Shown: positions 37,351 to 49,903 of the stretch, piece after piece
Layout: each line of letters begins with the position of its first letter
Position numbering within the stretch: the stretch's first letter is position 1
Source of the DNA: Botryococcus braunii
Taxonomy: Eukaryota > Chlorophyta > Trebouxiophyceae
Direction: 5' to 3'
Length of the DNA: 64,000 bases
NCBI GenBank assembly: GCA_002005505.1
Contig: KV908686.1
Coordinates: 28,501-92,500 of the forward strand
The notes under the pieces: generated by a model
Seen by the model: the letters and a program-made list of their open reading frames with translations, nothing else
What the model was told of the DNA's origin: nothing
Database searches by the model: none
Made by a program: the position numbers and the translations under genes

Positions 37351-40300
37351 TCTCTCAGTATCTGCTGCTCTGCGTGATGGAATCTGGTTCAGTACAGATA
37401 GACTGGGAGCCTTCACTGCTGTCTCAGGACCGAGTGGTTGGCAGATGCCTGTGAAACCAGAGAATGGTCTCTATTATATCCACAACTGTCTCCCAGTAGC
37501 ACCAGTGAAGGTTCATTATTCAGTGACAGCTGCCTTGAAGAAGAAATGCTCCAAAGGTCTAAGCCACGACTGTGCCAAACGTTTCCTGTGGCACAGCAGA
37601 TTGGGACACCCAGGAGACCCCTGGATGAAACGCCTGAGCAGTGAGCAACTGGTTACTGGCCTAGACACCTTGATGTCCCCCTGTGAAAAGTGTCCTAAGT
37701 ACTGTGAAGCATGCATTGAGGGGAAGCATGCACGTCCCCCATTTGGAGAAAGCTCTAGACCTGCTGAGAAACCCCTTGACAGAATCCACATTGACACTGT
37801 GGGTCCCATATCACCAGCAGCCATTACTGGGGAACGCTTTTGGGTAACTGTAACTGATGAGGCATCTGGGTGGAAGGCAGTGCTGCCAGTGAAGTCAAAA
37901 GATGTAATTGGAGCTGTTGTCAGAGACCTAATTCTGTATTGGCAAACTGAGAAGGAAACTACAGTGAAGTGCATCCGCAGTGACAGAGGGACAGAGTTCT
38001 TAAATGCCAAGTTCAAAGAATTTTGTGCATCCCAGGGCACTAAGCTGGAGACATCTGCCCCATATACCCCTCAGCAGAATGGAGTTGCTGAGAGAGCCAA
38101 CAGAACCCTCAAGGAGCGCACCAGGACCCTCCTCAATTTTGCTGCAGCAAGCCCTGTTATGTGGAAGGAAGCCCTGGAGACAGCCTGCACCCTCCTAAAC
38201 ATGGGACCCAGCACAGGCAGGCCCCTATCTCCCTGCGAAATGTTCATGGGATATAAGCCAGATGTATCCTTGCTGCGCACATGGGGATGCCTTGCATTTG
38301 TGCACGTTCCTGACCAGCAGAGGGGAGCCTTTGCACCAAAGGCTGTGGCTGGGATGTTCACTGGTTACTCTCCAGTATCAAAGGCATATCGTATCTATAT
38401 GGGAGGGGGGATCTGGAGAGAGAGCAGAGATGTTCAATTTGTGGAACACATTCGAGGAGCTACTCGGGTGGGAATGGCTGTTCTCCCTGACCAGCCTCAG
38501 CAGTTCTCGTACCCTGAAGACTTAGCAGAGCCATTGCACAGCAGCAACCCAGTGGTGCCATTGTCACAGCGCAGTATGCAGAATCAGACTGTCAGCAGCC
38601 CATGCTCCAGCAGTAGACCTGACAGCTCCTTCCCGGTACCCCCTGACCAGGCTGCAACTGAGCCTGATAGTCAGGGGAAGCCTTCTCAAGAGGAGGGCAT
38701 TCTCAGTGTGTCTCCCGAAGCAAGCACGGGAGAGCAGCAGCCGGACCTGGATCAGTCCGGGGCTCTGGACGCTATTCAACGACTGGCGCGAGGAAGTGCG
38801 GACAAAGGACAACACCATCAGATATTAGAGCGAGTACAGCAATCACTGCGTAACACGCATCCGGCTACTACCATCCCGCCTCCGGACGGACTGTCGCGGG
38901 CTCAACGCTATGAGCAACGAACTGCGGCTCGAGACATCCTGCTGGCACAGGATAAGGGAGAGAGCTGTGAGCGAGAGGGGATGACTGAAGGTGACACAGA
39001 GTCACAGGGACCAGGGGAAGTGCAGGAATTGGGGCAGGACACCGAGAGACCTGCTTCACTTGTAAGAGATGAGAGGGGGGCAGTCTCTGATCAGACTGCA
39101 GATGGTCCAAGTGAGTTGAGCTGTATGGGTGGGACCTGCTCAGTGCCTGAGAGAAATGTTAGCGGTGAGAACTCTATCAGTGATGCCCAAGGACAATGTG
39201 GTGCCAGCCACGCAAGTGTGGGCCATGCATGGGAGTGTGCTGCTGGGCCTGCGCCCCAGCGCTCATGTCTAGTAGGGAGCAGACAGAGAGAGAGAGAGAC
39301 ATGGGCACAGCAGCAAGATAGACCAAGAGCTCATGCAAGGCAGAATGGTACACATGTCTGTGAGAGTCCTGACGGGACTGCAAACCGTCAGCCATGTGAG
39401 AGTGTGTCTGAGGAGGTGAATCGGAAGCCAAGACAGTGTGAGAACTCCCCCAATTACAAGAGCTTTCCGAGAGGTACCTGTGTTTGGGAGGATGATGTGA
39501 GAGTGGCTGGCAGCAAGCTTGAGAGGGCAAGCTGTGAGCCTAAGAGAGAGAAGGAGCAGAGGGAGAGATCTGGATCTTTACCCACAGTCCCCACATGCAG
39601 TGCGGCGACATTCAGCGAAAGAGTAGTGGATGAGAGTGAGAGTAAGAGTAAGCAAGATCAGGGGAAGCACACTGGGGTGCGTTTTGGGAAGATTAGTGTG
39701 CCTTCAAGTCTGAAGGAGGCCCAACAGTCCCCACAGTGGGAATACTGGAAGGCTGCAATGCAGGAGGAGCAAAACTCCTTAGATGCTCATGAGGTGATGG
39801 AGTTTGTTCCTAGACCTCGTGGGCACAAAGTAATCCCAGTTCACTGGATTTTCTCAGTGAAAATGGATGCTCATGGCAATGTCCTTAGGTTCAAGGCCAG
39901 GCTGGTGGCTCAAGGGTGTAGGCAAATTCCAGGAGTGGATGTGATGGAGGTATTTGCTCCCACCAGCAGTTATGGGTCTAGAAGAGCTTTACTGTCAGTG
40001 GCTGCACAGGAGGGTCTTGAAATTCACCAGGTGGATGTCAAGACTGCGTTTTTAAATGGTGAATTAGAGGAGGAGGTCTATGTCACACAACCTCCTGGGT
40101 TTGAGAATGGGGATGGGAACACTGTGTGTCGCTTGAAGAAGGCACTGTATGGCCTGAAGCAAGCTCCAAGGGCATGGCATAAGACCCTTAATGAGAAGCT
40201 ACATACCATGGGGTATGAGGTGTGCAAGAGTGATGCTGGGGTCTATGTGAAATGTTCTGTGGATGGAGGGAAATCCTTTGTGCTGATTTATGTTGATGAT

Positions 40301-41275
40301 CTGTTGATAGTCTCGAAGGGCATGAGTGAGATTGAGAGAGTGAAAGGGTTGTTGAAGCAGGAGTTCACCATTCATGATCTAGGAGAGGTGAAAGATTTCT
40401 TGGGCTGCCAAGTGATGAGAGATAGAGAGAAAGGGTTGATTTCTTTGAGTTGCATACCAAAGATTGATGCCCTAGTTGAGAAATTTGGGCTGGATCTGGA
40501 GTCTGTGGGGCCTGACACCCCTATGACTAAGGATTTTGTGGCCACACAGCGACCGATGTCCAAGGACAACAGTGCCAGCATTGGAGCTGGGAGTCCCTTA
40601 CCACCAGGGCACAGATATTGTGAGCTGGTTGGGTCACTGTTGTACATTGCAAACACCACAAGGCCTGATATTTCCCAGGCTGTGGGAGTGCTTTCCAGGT
40701 ACAGGATTACTCCCACCACTGCTCACTGGAATGAAGCCATCAGAGTGTTGAAGTATCTGATGGCTACCAGGGATCTTATGTTAGTACTTGGGGGGAAGGA
40801 CACAGAGCTGGAGGGCTTTGTGGATGCAGATTATGGTGGTGATCAGGATCACAGGTTCTCCACTACTGGTTACGTAATTCGTGTGTTTGGAGGAGCTGTA
40901 GTTTGGGGAAGCAAGAAGCAGTCTGCAGTGGCCACATCCACTGTAGAGGCTGAGTTTATGGCGGCAAGTGCAGCTGTCAAAGAGGCAAATTGGATGAAGG
41001 GATTCCTGGAAGAAATTGGTATTTCTCCTTGGATTGTGAAGATCCACTGTGATAATCAGGGATGCATCAATCATCTCAGAAATCCAGTGTTCTCAAAACA
41101 TACCAAGCACATTGCAATCAGCTTTCATTTTGCTCGGGAAGCTATTGCATTGGGACAGGTGGATGTGAAATACGTTCCTTCTGCTAGGAATGTGGCAGAT
41201 ATATTTACCAAGCCGTTGACAAGGCAGGTATTTCAGGGCCATCGTGAGGCTCTAGGACTAGCCAAGTTTTTGTGA
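37351..41275 (+). CDS. gag-pol: Element A Pol: integrase, RT, RNase H
   Basis: Continues the A polyprotein. Pre-integrase zinc region (LWHSRLGHPGD...CEKC..YCEAC); integrase core with Asp in IHIDTVGP, Asp in SDRGTEF and Glu in NGVAERANR; long Ser/Glu-rich linker with one RQC..SPNYKSFPRGTCVWEDD motif; RT with KTAFLNGELEEEVY, YGLKQAPRAW and LIYVDDLLIVS (about 40280); RNase H with DADYGGDQDHRFSTTGYV and EAEFMAAS. The frame is open to the TGA at 41273-41275. It reads as an intact Copia pol whose only lesion is G6. Confidence 0.92.
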
Positions 41276-41293
41276 GGAAAAGTCAAGGGGAAG
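41276..41293 (+). other. Element A polypurine tract
   Basis: GGAAAAGTCAAGGGGAAG directly before the LTR. The same AAGGGGAAG precedes the B LTR (47531-47548) and the C5 3' LTR (62204-62223). Confidence 0.8.
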
Positions 41294-41694
41294 TGTTATA
41301 ATAGTGAAGGAACAGATTAGTGACTTTCCCTCAGAAGAGTAATAGTGGCTAGGCTTCCCTATAGCAATCAATGTGAACAATCTTAGAGGTAGAGTAATGG
41401 ATGGCAGAACTCTAGAGTTCTGCCATAATTGCTCTGGACCGATTCCATTTTGGAGAGAGAGAGTAATGCAATTTGACGCGTCCTTGCGAGAAAGGATATA
41501 GGCAGCAGGCATGAAGGGCAAGGCACTTGTTTGGGACTGAAAGAGCACTCCGGGTGCTTATCTCTGATCAGTTGCCACAAGTGCCAACACATAGTCGGGC
41601 TCTGCTTGCTCTCCGACACACAGCAAGAGACCCGACCGAGCTTAACACCCTTCGTGCCGGGACATACAGGGAACATTACGCCCAGAATTGTTCA
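41294..41694 (+). mobile_element. Shared A/B LTR with a single R module (401 bp)
   Basis: Identical in outline to the A 5' LTR but 329 bp shorter. U3 (with palindrome 41403-41424) runs into one module (41525-41669) and then straight into GGAACATTACGCCC. The missing piece equals the GT...CAG interval of the other LTRs. The product fits either a cDNA made from spliced RNA or recombination between the two modules. Confidence 0.9.
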
Positions 41695-41751
41695 GGTTAT
41701 GGGCCCACCAACTCTTGAGCTGGGCAACTGAAAGTATGTTCCGAGCCTACG

Positions 41752-42276
41752 ATGGGACGAACGAAGCAGAGCGGGAGGATGTTGACCGGCAGTAAAAGAC
41801 CTTTTATTCCCCCAACTCCTTCACCACCTACATATGATAGCCTGAGGAGAGCTGGAGGAGATACGGGACCGAGGACACCAGAAGAACGAGCATTTCTAGT
41901 GAAGGATTTTGTCAGCCGCGCGTACGGACTGGGCAAAGTCGAACAGCCTCTGTGGTTCAGACGACGATTCTCTGTTTACCCAGCCTACAAAGTAACTGCG
42001 TGGGAGTGTTCATTCATCAACGCGGACCCAGGCTTCGTCACGCGAGCATTATTTGAACGACACCTACAACAGCTCGGAGGACCCAGCAAACCCGAGTATT
42101 GGGAAGAAAGGGCAGCCTACACAGCAGTGGAGTGTGCTCTCGCCACTCTTGACGAGGACTTCCTACTTTCCTTTCTGGGCAGCAGAAAAGGATTCAGCCC
42201 AGAGGAGTGGTGCACGGACACAGACAACGGAGACGAGGACGGGGACTCGCAGCGGTCAGAACCTAACGCAGACTGA
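41752..42276 (+). CDS. Copy B ORF1, H3 tail-like with Met at position 9
   Basis: 174 residues; I saw no amino-acid difference from the A ORF1 (one silent change near 41913). It is intact although the downstream gag-pol of B is broken. Same layout: PBS 41695-41709, ORF1, 11-nt gap, gag. Confidence 0.8.
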   Translation: MGRTKQSGRMLTGSKRPFIPPTPSPPTYDSLRRAGGDTGPRTPEERAFLVKDFVSRAYGLGKVEQPLWFRRRFSVYPAYKVTAWECSFINADPGFVTRALFERHLQQLGGPSKPEYWEERAAYTAVECALATLDEDFLLSFLGSRKGFSPEEWCTDTDNGDEDGDSQRSEPNAD

Positions 42277-42287
42277 GTAACATCAGC

Positions 42288-45200
42288 ATGGCGAGAAAGA
42301 GATCTAAATCAAGAGAGCCATCTGAGGAGGAGCCCACAACAGAGGAAGCATCTACATCGTCTCCAACACGACAGCCGTGTACACCCAGCACATCAAAGGG
42401 CGAGGGAGATGCACTTCCCAAGGTCATAGCCACTCAAGTCAAAGTGCATATTAAACTGGACCGTCATGGCACAAATTTTGTGGTATGGGACAATGCTTTC
42501 ACTGCTGCCAATAGTGCCAAGGGTTCCTTTCCTGCCATTCAGTCAGCCATGCCTGGAACTATCCATAATGCGGCTGCAATGCTTCTGCTGTATGAGTCAG
42601 TTCCAGAGGAATGGTTAGGAGAAGTGTCAAGTAAGCCGTCAGCATATGATGCATATCTGTTTATTTGCAAGAAATTTGTTGGTGGTTACAACACTCAAGC
42701 GAATGCAGACTGGCTGAAGGAAATGTCAAAAGGAATGAGACGTGGAGAAACGATCTCTCAGTATGTGTCTAGAATGATAAATCTCAAAAGCTGCCTGAAA
42801 CGCAATGGACATGACTCTTGGATGGTCATGTGGCCACCCAGATCGTGCAGGGACTGCCAGCAGCAGCTAATCCTCCCGGGCTGTTGCCCACTGCAGTAGC
42901 TTACCCCCTGGATGATCTGGCAGCTCTCATTTCCACCACTGCAGAGGCTCTGGCTACAATGATGATGGAGAACAGCCTGCCATGGTGATGAAGGCAATGC
43001 CTAATCTACGAGAGACTGCTCCAGCCCTGTCCACTAGCGGGGCCAATCCCTCCAAACACCAGCAGACTCAGAATCAAGGGGAGAAGTGAGAGGCACGTGC
43101 AACTACTGCCACAGGAAAGGCCATTTTTGGAGAGACTGCCGCAAACGTAAAGGGATGCAGAGACACAACGCAATGTGGTGGCAGCTGTACAGCAACTTGC
43201 TGCCATGTGGCCCCAAGGACCGTTTCCTGGTGCACCCCAGCCACCTCCAAGCGTACAGCATGCATTCCCAGGCACTGGAGCGTTCCCACTACTGCACCCT
43301 CCTCCAGGCCCACCTTCTCCTCCCTCAGAAGGTATGCCATACGTGGTATCTTATAATGTGCTGGATGGCAGTAAACACCAACTGTCCAAACAGTCGTGGC
43401 TTGTGGACAGTGGAGCGTCTGTACATCTCGTGAACAACCTTTCCCTGCTGCATGCCCCTACAGTACATGACCATCCTATTCCACTGCTGCTTGCTACCTC
43501 TGATGCCACTGGGGGTATTGTTGCTACTGGGTCAGTGTGTCTCATGTCCTCTCAGCATATTCCAGTGTGGCTGCATCATGTCCAGTGTGTTCCCTCAGCC
43601 ACCACCAATATTCTCTCAGTATCTGCTGCTCTGCGTGATGGAATCTGGTTCAGTACAGATAGACTGGGAGCCTTCACTGCTGTCTCAGGACCGAGTGGTT
43701 GGCAGATGCCTGTGAAACCAGAGAATGGTCTCTATTATATCCACAACTGCTCCCAGTAGCACCAGTGAAGGTTCATTATTCAGTGACAGCTGCCTTGAAG
43801 AAGAAATGTTCCAAAGGTCTAAGCCACGACTGTGCCAAACGTTTCCTGTGGCACAGCAGATTGGGACACCCAGGAGACCCCTGGATGAAACGCCTGAGCA
43901 GTGAGCAACTGGTTACTGGCCTAGACACCTTGATGTCCCCCTGTGAAAAGTGTCCTAAGTACTGTGAAGCATGCATTGAGGGGAAGCATGCACGTCCCCC
44001 ATTTGGAGAAAGCTCTAGACCTGCTGAGAAACCCCTTGACAGAATCCACATTGACACTGTGGGTCCCATATCACCAGCAGCCATTACTGGGGAACGCTTT
44101 TGGGTAACTGTAACTGATGAGGCATCTGGGTGGAAGGCAGTGCTGCCAGTGAAGTCAAAAGATGTAATTGGAGCTGTTGTCAGAGACCTAATTCTGTATT
44201 GGCAAACTGAGAAGGAAACTACAGTGAAGTGCATCCGCAGTGACAGAGGGACAGAGTTCTTAAATGCCAAGTTCAAAGAATTTTGTGCATCCCAGGGCAC
44301 TAAGCTGGAGACATCTGCCCCATATACCCCTCAGCAGAATGGAGTTGCTGAGAGAGCCAACAGAACCCTCAAGGAGCGCACCAGGACCCTCCTCAATTTT
44401 GCTGCAGCAAGCCCTGTTATGTGGAAGGAAGCCCTGGAGACAGCCTGCACCCTCCTAAACATGGGACCCAGCACAGGCAGGCCCCTATCTCCCTGCGAAA
44501 TGTTCATGGGATATAAGCCAGATGTATCCTTGCTGCGCACATGGGGATGCCTTGCATTTGTGCACGTTCCTGACCAGCAGAGGGGAGCCTTTGCACCAAA
44601 GGCTGTGGCTGGGATGTTCACTGGTTACTCTCCAGTATCAAAGGCATATCGTATCTATATGGGAGGGGGGATCTGGAGAGAGAGCAGAGATGTTCAATTT
44701 GTGGAACACATTCGAGGAGCTACTCGGGTGGGAATGGCTGTTCTCCCTGACCAGCCTCAGCAGTTCTCATACCCTGAAGACTTATCAGAGCCATTGCACA
44801 GCAGCAACCCAGTGGTGCCATTGTCACAGCGCAGTATGCAGAATCAGACTGTCAGCAGCCCATGCTCCAGCAGTAGACCTGACAGCTCCTTCCCGGTACC
44901 CCCTGACCAGGCTGCAACTGAGCCTGATAGTCAGGGGAAGCCTTCCAAGAGGAGGGCATTCTCATGTGTCTCCCGAAGCAAGCACGGGAGAGCAGCAGCC
45001 GGACCTGGATCAGTCCGGGGCTCTGGACGCTATTCAACGACTGGCGCGAGGAAGTGCGGACAAAGGACAACACCATCAGATATTAGAGCGAGTACAGCAA
45101 TCACTGCGTAACACGCATCCGGCTACTACCATCCCGCCTCCGGACGGACTGTCGCGGGCTCAACGCTATGAGCAACGAACTGCGGCTCGAGATATCCTGC

Positions 45201-47530
45201 TGGCACAGGATAAGGGAGAGAGCTGTGAGCGAGAGGGGATGACTGAAGGTGACACAGAGTCACAGGGACCAGGGGAAGTGCAGGAATTGGGGCAGGACAC
45301 CGAGAGACCTGCTTCACTTGTAAGAGATGAGAGGGGGGCAGTCTCTGATCAGACTGCAGATGGTCCAAGTGAGCTGAGCTGTATGGGTGGGACCTGCTCA
45401 GTGCCTGAGAGAAATGTTAGCGGTGAGAACTCTATCAGTGATGCCCAAGGACAATGTGGTGCCAGCCACGCAAGTGTGGGCCATGCATGGGAGTGTGCTG
45501 CTGGGCCTGCGCCCAGCGCTCATGTCTAGTAGGGAGCAGACAGAGAGAGAGAGAGACATGGGCACAGCAGCAAGATAGACCAAGAGCTCATGCAATGCAG
45601 AGTGGTTCACATGTCTGTGAGAGTCCTGACGGGACTGCAAACCGTCAGCCATGTGAGAGTGTGTCTGAGGAGGTGAATCGGAAGCCAAGACAGTGTGAGA
45701 ACTCCCCCAATTACAAGAGCTTTCCGAGAGGTACCTGTGTTTGGGAGGATGATGTGAGAGTGGCTGGCAGCAAGCTTGAGAGGGCAAGCTGTGAGTCTAA
45801 GAGAGAGAAAGAGCAGAGGGAGAGATCTGGATCTTTACCCACAGTCCCCACATGCAGTGCGGCGACATTCAGCGAAAGAGTAGTGGATGAGAGTGAGAGT
45901 AAGAGTAAGCAAGATCAGGGGAAGCACACTGGGGTGCGTTTTGGGAAGATTAGTGTGCCTTCAAGTCTAAAGGAGGCCCAGCAGTCCCCACAGTGGGAAT
46001 ACTGGAAGGCTGCAATGCAGGAGGAGCAAAACTCCTTAGATGCTCATGAGGTGATGGAGTTTGTTCCTAGACCTCGTGGGCACAAAGTAATCCCAGTTCA
46101 CTGGATTTTCTCAGTGAAAATGGATGCTCATGGCAATGTGCTTAGGTTCAAGGCCAGGCTGGTGGCTCAAGGGTGTAGGCAAATTCCAGGAGTGGATGTG
46201 ATGGAGGTATTTGCTCCCACCAGCAGTTATGGGTCTAGAAGAGCTTTACTGTCAGTGGCTGCACAGGAGGGTCTTGAAATTCACCAGGTGGATGTCAAGA
46301 CTGCGTTTTTAAATGGTGAATTAGAGGAGGAGGTCTATGTCACACAACCTCCTGGGTTTGAGAATGGGGATGGGAACACTGTGTGTCGCTTGAAGAAGGC
46401 ACTGTATGGCCTGAAGCAAGCTCCAAGGGCATGGCATAAGACCCTTAATGAGAAGCTACATACCATGGGGTATGAGGTGTGCAAGAGTGATGCTGGGGTC
46501 TATGTGAAATGTTCTGTGGATGGAGGGAAATCCTTTGTGCTGATTTATGTTGATGATCTATTGATAGTTTCGAAGGGCATGAGTGAGATTGAGAGAGTGA
46601 AAGGGTTGTTGAAGCAGGAGTTCACCATTCATGATCTAGGAGAGGTGAAAGATTTCTTGGGCTGCCAAGTGATGAGAGATAGAGAGAAAGGGTTGATTTC
46701 TTTGAGTTGCATCCCAAAGATTGATGCCTAGTTGAGAAATTTGGGCTGGATCTGGAGTCTGTGGGGCCTGACACCCCTATGACTAAGGATTTTGTGGCCA
46801 CACAGCGACCGATGTCCAAGGACAACAGTGCCAGCATTGGAGCTGGGAGTCCCTTACCACCAGGGCACAGATATTGTGAGCTGGTTGGGTCACTGTTGTA
46901 CATTGCAAACACCACAAGGCCTGATATTTCCCAGGCTGTGGGAGTGCTTTCCAGGTACAGGATTACTCCCACCACTGCTCACTGGAATGAAGCCATCAGA
47001 GTGTTGAAGTATCTGATGGCTACCAGGGATCTTGTGTTAGTACTTGGGGGAAGGACACAGAGCTGGAGGGCTTTGTGGATGCAGATTATGGTGGTGATCA
47101 GGATCACAGGTTTTCCACTACTGGTTACGTAATTCGTGTGTTTGGAGGAGCTGTAGTTTGGGGAAGCAAGAAGCAGTCTGCAGTGGCCACATCCACTGTA
47201 GAGGCTGAGTTTATGGCGGCAAGTGCAGCTGTCAAAGAGGCAAATTGGATGAAGGGATTCCTGGAAGAAATTGGTATTTCTCCTTGGATTGTGAAGATCC
47301 ACTGTGATAATCAGGGATGCATCAATCATCTCAGAAATCCAGTGTTCTCAAAGCATACCAAGCACATTGCAATCAGCTTTCATTTTGCTCGGGAAGCTAT
47401 TGCATTGGGACAGGTGGATGTGAAATACGTTCCTTCTGCTAGGAATGTGGCAGATATATTTACCAAGCCGTTGACAAGGCAGGTATTTCAGGGCCATCGT
47501 GAGGCTCTAGGACTGGCCAAGTTTTTGTGA
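42288..47530 (+). pseudogene. gag-pol: Copy B gag-pol, many one-base deletions
   Basis: Collinear with A throughout (Gag, protease, integrase, linker, RT, RNase H), without G6. I count about ten one-base deletions relative to A, near 42812, 42946, 43057, 43150, 43749, 44944, 44965, 45510, 46727 and 47047, several in short homopolymers, and no insertion. Substitutions are few. Each deletion shifts the frame, so open pieces are 42288-42899, 43175-43759, 43780-44990, 45540-46731, 46761-47060 and 47075-47530. The pattern fits raw long-read consensus error at least as well as biological decay. Confidence 0.85.
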
Positions 47531-47548
47531 GGAAAAGTCAAGGGGAAG

Positions 47549-48253
47549 TGTTATAATAGTGAAGAACAATTAGTGACTTTCCCTCAGAAGAGTAATAGTG
47601 GCAGGCTTCCTAAGCAATCAATGTGAACAATCTTAGAGGTAGAGTAATGGATGGCAGAACTCTAGAGTTCTGCCATAATTGATCTGGACCGATTCCATTT
47701 TGGAGAGAGAGAGTAATGCAATTGACGCGTTTGCGAGAAAGGATATAGGCAGCAGGCATGAAGGCACGGCACTTGTTTGGGACTGAAAGAGCACTCCGGG
47801 TGCTTATCTCTGATCAGTTGCCACAAGTGCCAACACATAGTCGGGCTCTGCTTGCTCTCCGACACACAGCAAGAGACCCGACCGAGCTTAACACCCTTCG
47901 TGCCGGGACATACAGGTGAAGTGCTGCATCTTAGTGTAACTTGCATGGACAATTGATTAGGAAGAGGTCTAGATAAGTATTAGAATGTTGCTAATGCTTG
48001 CTCATCGAACAATGGTAATGCGAACTATCTGTCAATGCTTAGAAGAGTAGTCTGAATTCCTGGCGTTGAGAGAGAGCAAGAAGCAATGTAATGACTTGTT
48101 TGGGACTGAAAGAGCACTCCGGGTGCTTATCTCTGATCAGTTGCCACAAGTCCAACACATTCGGCTCTGCTTGCTCTCCGACACACAGCAAGAGACCGAC
48201 GAGCTTAACACCCTTCGTGCCGGGCATACAGGGAACATTACGCCCAGAATTGT
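47549..48253 (+). mobile_element. Copy B 3' LTR (about 705 bp, two modules)
   Basis: Starts TGTTATAATAGTGAAG after AAGGGGAAG. Both modules are present (47771-47915 and 48094-48231), the first followed by GTGAAGTG and the second by GGAACATT. It has many small deletions relative to the A LTR, densest in the second module. Homology stops at GAATTGT (48253), three bases short of the expected end. Confidence 0.85.
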
Positions 48254-48373
48254 ATACCTATAGTACTGCAACAAATTCGTTAGACTCATCGGAGGTATGT
48301 CAAACCTAGAAAAAAACAATGCAAAAACAAACAACTCGATAGAAAAAAAGACCAAGAACAAAAGTGGAGTCCT
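48254..48373. other. Unassigned junction sequence
   Basis: About 120 bp between the end of the B LTR and the G5 gag stop. A-rich on the plus strand (several A runs), with no coding motif and no match to G4. A run of about 22 C begins just beyond it near 48393. Confidence 0.4.
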
Positions 48374-49689
48374 CTAACTCCACTCATGCCTACCGCCCCC
48401 CCCCCCCCCCCCCCTCTGACTCCTTCGCCTCCCCCACCCTGCTGTCCACCCTTGCATAGGGGCTGCTCCCACACCGAGGGACCTAAAGTTGTTGTGGCCC
48501 CCTCCTACCCGTCGCCGCAGCAAATCACCAGCCAGACCTGGAATTGGTGGAGCAGGCTGGTTTACCTCCTGTCTGGCCTTCACAATGTGTTGCAAGATGT
48601 CCCACTGTTGTTGATTAAGATAGGCGTTAGGGTCCTCTCTAAGTTTTTTGAGTGGGCAAAACCAAGATTCATGGCCAGGGGTATTGCACGCGTAACAGCT
48701 TCTGTTGAGGGGAAAGGCAACTCTAGTGTCCCTCCGATACTCGGGAGGTAAACCATCCCTGCGGGGATAAGGAGTCGCGCCTTGGATCGCGGCGACCGTG
48801 GCGAGCGGCGCAGGGTAACCATGGGCCATCTGGATTGGCGCTGCCACCATCGGTGCAGCTGCCATCATCCCAAATTCATGACTGTAGTAGGGGATTGTCC
48901 AGTCCTGTCCGACGCCAGCAACGTGCGGTGCTGGGCCAACGGTGGCGGTTGCAATGCTTGAGTTAGGGCCCCGGGGCCGGTTCTCAGTCTCTTTGCCTGT
49001 AAGGGCCCGCCCACCGCGGCATCGTACCGTGTGAGTAAACTTATCAAGGCATCCAAATCATCAAAACCTTTGCCTGTTGTAGGGTTACTTGCTGAATATT
49101 TCTTTAAATCCTCAGGTAGGCCTTTACGAAACCTATGGATTTTCTCCCCCATGGATAGGTCCCCACTGACTTCTACCTCTGCTAGCAAGGTTGTAAAGCG
49201 CTCAACATACTTCTCAACTGATTCGTTGCCCTGATATACGGAATCAAGTTTATCCCTTGCCTTTGCAACCTTATCAATGTTATCATAGACAGAAGACAAC
49301 AGATCCCCAAAGAGAGCTAAATCCACGACAGCACCTGGATTTTGCCTCATGTAAGCTGCTTTTTTGGTAAACCACACCTTTTTCACGCTCTTTCCTAAAC
49401 AGCGCACTGCGTAATCAACCCTGAGGTTCGCGGGCACACCGGTGAGTTCACAATATGACCTCACATCGTCTAGGAATTGTTCGAGATCGTCCCTGCGTCC
49501 CTCGAATTTTTCCGGTAAATGCGTTCGAACTGTCGGGATTCTTGCCTGTGGGTTCGCGGGGTTTTGAGCCGGGACTTCAGCGTTTTCTGCCTGTTGTCGT
49601 AACTCAGCCAGTTCGGCAGCCATTGCCGCTTCACGCCCCTCGGCCTCGGCCAAAGCAGCCTGCAGCTCTTCAACTTGTCGTCTAGCCAT
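48374..49689 (-). pseudogene. gag: G5 Gag, frameshifted
   Basis: Minus-strand Gypsy Gag starting MARRQVEELQ at 49689, with a heptad-like N-terminus (ALAEAEGREAAMAAELAELRQ). Capsid domain: HLPEKFEGRRDDLEQFLDD and QGNESVEKYVERFTTLL. The frame stops at 48865, and the next frame carries the zinc knuckle CYACNTPGHESWFC and a Gly-rich end encoded by a poly-C/G run. A one-base indel near 48870-48960 probably separates the halves. No protease or RT follows; the element ends at the B LTR side. Confidence 0.8.
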
Positions 49690-49890
49690 TTCTGAGCTGT
49701 CAGTGCTGGCGAGGCTCGGTGACACAGGAAATCGAGAAAGTCCGGGTGGGGGCCCTAAACTCGGTGACCCGAGTCGTAGGCCCCTAAAAGCGCCACACAC
49801 ACCACAACTAACCCAATCCGAATCTATAGAATTCTCTGAAAACTTCTTTGGGAAATTTTTTCAACGAGAGGAGCTCAAAATTTGGCCCCT
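49690..49890 (-). other. G5 leader
   Basis: Between the PBS and the gag ATG. The open frame extends upstream to 49800 but has no recognisable domain. Confidence 0.45.
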
Positions 49891-49902
49891 CTCGCCGATA
49901 CC
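49891..49902 (-). other. G5 primer-binding site
   Basis: Minus-strand TGGTATCGGCGA one base after the LTR end (GTGTATCA). Confidence 0.7.
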
Positions 49903-49903
49903 A

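Larger units (their letters stand above)
32365..41694 (+). mobile_element. Copia element A (with G6 inside)
   Basis: Plus-strand Copia: 5' LTR 32365-33094 (730 bp), PBS, ORF1, gag-pol 33688-41275 interrupted only by G6, purine tract and LTR 41294-41694, which also serves as the 5' LTR of copy B. Apart from G6 the coding frame is intact, so A was probably a functional element until recently. GTTTT at 32360-32364 lies on the left; no matching site follows B. Confidence 0.9.
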
